Assembly: GCF_000012965.1 (NCBI RefSeq)
Contig: NC_007575.1
Coordinates: 620,001-684,000, forward strand
Direction: 5' to 3'
Source of the DNA: Sulfurimonas denitrificans DSM 1251
Lineage (GTDB): Bacteria; Campylobacterota; Campylobacteria; Campylobacterales; Sulfurimonadaceae
Length of the DNA: 64,000 nucleotides
Part shown: positions 63,042-64,000 of the stretch, one piece after another
Layout: every line of letters begins with the position of its first letter
Numbering within the stretch: the first letter of the stretch is position 1
The notes under the pieces: model-generated
What the model was told of the DNA's origin: nothing
Databases searched by the model: none
Seen by the model: the letters and a program-made list of their open reading frames with translations, nothing else
Program-made: the position numbers and the translations under genes

Positions 63042-64000
63042 ATGGCGGATGATGCAGAAAAAACGGAAGAACCCACCTCCAAAAAGATAGAGGATGCCCG
63101 AAAAGAGGGGAATGTTCCAAAATCACAAGATGCTTCTGGTGTTATGACGCTCTTTGTGGCAATATTGGCTTTTTTGATGCTCTTTCCATATATGCTTTCG
63201 CATATACTCTCAATATTTAAATACTACTTTTCTCTCATTGGCATGACAATTGATAGAGCACTAATGCTAGATATCGCAATAGTAACTATTAAAGAGATAT
63301 TTCTTATCATTATGCCTCTCTCTATTGCAGTTGCAATTGCAGGTGTCATAGCGGCTATTTCTCAGTTTGGATTTTTATTTACTACAAAATCAATCACTCC
63401 TGATCTTAAAAAACTAGATCCAATCAAGGGGATGAAAAATCTCTTCTCCATGAAAAAATTGATAGATGGAATCAAGATAACTTTTAAATCTTTTACAACT
63501 TTGGGCATTGGATTTGTTTTTTTCTTTTTATTTATCATGGAACTTCCCACAGTTGCCCTTTTTGGATTTACTGATCAGATGATTTGGCTTAGAGACAAGG
63601 CGATAATCATTGCTTTTGTTATGTTATTAATTATTTTTATTTTTGCGGTTATTGATATTGTAATTGTTAGAAAACAGTACTTCGATGGGCTTAAGATGAG
63701 CAAGCAAGAGATTAAAGATGAGATGAAAAATATGGATGGAGATCCACTTATAAAAGGAAAAATAAGACAAATTCAGATGGAAGCTTCAAGAAAAAGAATG
63801 ATGTCAGCAGTCCCAGAAGCAGACGTGGTTATAACAAATCCAACACACTATGCAGTCGCAATAAAGTATGATGAACAAAAATCACATGCACCGATTGTTG
63901 TGGCAAAAGGCATGGATAATATAGCGCAACAGATTAAAAAAATTGCTAGAGAAAATGGTGTTCATATAGTACAAAATCCACCATTAGCAAGAAGCCTTTA
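63042..64000 (+). CDS. flhB: Flagellar type III export protein FlhB (3' end beyond window)
   Basis: Export-gate component that switches substrate class. The frame starts at ATG 63042 (ADDAEKTEEPTSKKIEDARKEGNVPKSQD, the FlhB signature) and runs open to the window edge: about 319 codons, missing roughly the last 30-40. Four membrane helices are visible, and the autocleavage site NPTH (VVITNPTHYAVAIKY, about residue 266). It follows nadC by eight bases. Confidence 0.95.
   Translation, partial: MADDAEKTEEPTSKKIEDARKEGNVPKSQDASGVMTLFVAILAFLMLFPYMLSHILSIFKYYFSLIGMTIDRALMLDIAIVTIKEIFLIIMPLSIAVAIAGVIAAISQFGFLFTTKSITPDLKKLDPIKGMKNLFSMKKLIDGIKITFKSFTTLGIGFVFFFLFIMELPTVALFGFTDQMIWLRDKAIIIAFVMLLIIFIFAVIDIVIVRKQYFDGLKMSKQEIKDEMKNMDGDPLIKGKIRQIQMEASRKRMMSAVPEADVVITNPTHYAVAIKYDEQKSHAPIVVAKGMDNIAQQIKKIARENGVHIVQNPPLARSL

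Overview
The window is AT-rich chromosomal DNA (about one third G+C by eye) packed with genes on both strands. It most likely comes from a free-living sulfur-oxidising Campylobacterota bacterium, probably Sulfurimonas or a close relative. Three things support this: the asd-flgR-flgQ-flgP-gyrA block as remembered from Campylobacter, a very close HsrA/CosR-type regulator beside ppx, ferredoxin and folB, and a sulfide:quinone oxidoreductase. The genus is inference. I saw no insertion sequence, prophage or CRISPR array.

Layout. 1-9 kb: end of a membrane protein, a diguanylate cyclase, a small membrane protein, a GNAT-nitrilase fusion, a response regulator tail to tail with a hybrid histidine kinase, and a membrane-anchored relative of peptide deformylase that has lost its metal ligands. 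9-21 kb: sqr with a previously untracked 54-residue gene behind it, pepN, an AraC/GyrI-like regulator, a biotin carboxylase, a phosphohexomutase, and the overlapping operon pyrC-response regulator-kinase-exbB-exbD. 21-33 kb: tpx, groES-groEL, three tRNA genes (two identical tRNA-Asn genes facing each other), a radical SAM gene, hemE, a YqhA-type protein, asd, flgR, flgQ, flgP and gyrA, with a good sigma-54 promoter for flgP inside the 3' end of gyrA.

33-40 kb: amt-glnK-amt with shared palindromes in front of the transporters, tonB, a second diguanylate cyclase, cysQ, and tRNA-Lys/tRNA-Glu. 40-53 kb: traT, then a 12-kb block holding two complete but divergent batA-batB/C-batD sets. One set stands alone and is followed by two lipoproteins; the other is headed by a MoxR ATPase and a DUF58 protein. 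53-64 kb: tyrA (reverse), bamA, ppx, ferredoxin, a sensor kinase, an hsrA/cosR-like regulator that keeps its phospho-acceptor Asp, folB, plsY, nadA, nadC, and flhB cut by the window end.

How parts connect. ExbB/ExbD and the separately encoded TonB would power outer-membrane transport. FlgR would activate the sigma-54 promoter of its own flgP-flgQ-flgR unit. Amt/GlnK handle ammonium. The Bat/MoxR block looks like an envelope-assembly or stress system present in duplicate. A sequence-level oddity across the window is the palindrome TACATGTA: I count 20 copies where base composition predicts about two or three. Statements about families and synteny come from memory of those families; no search was run.
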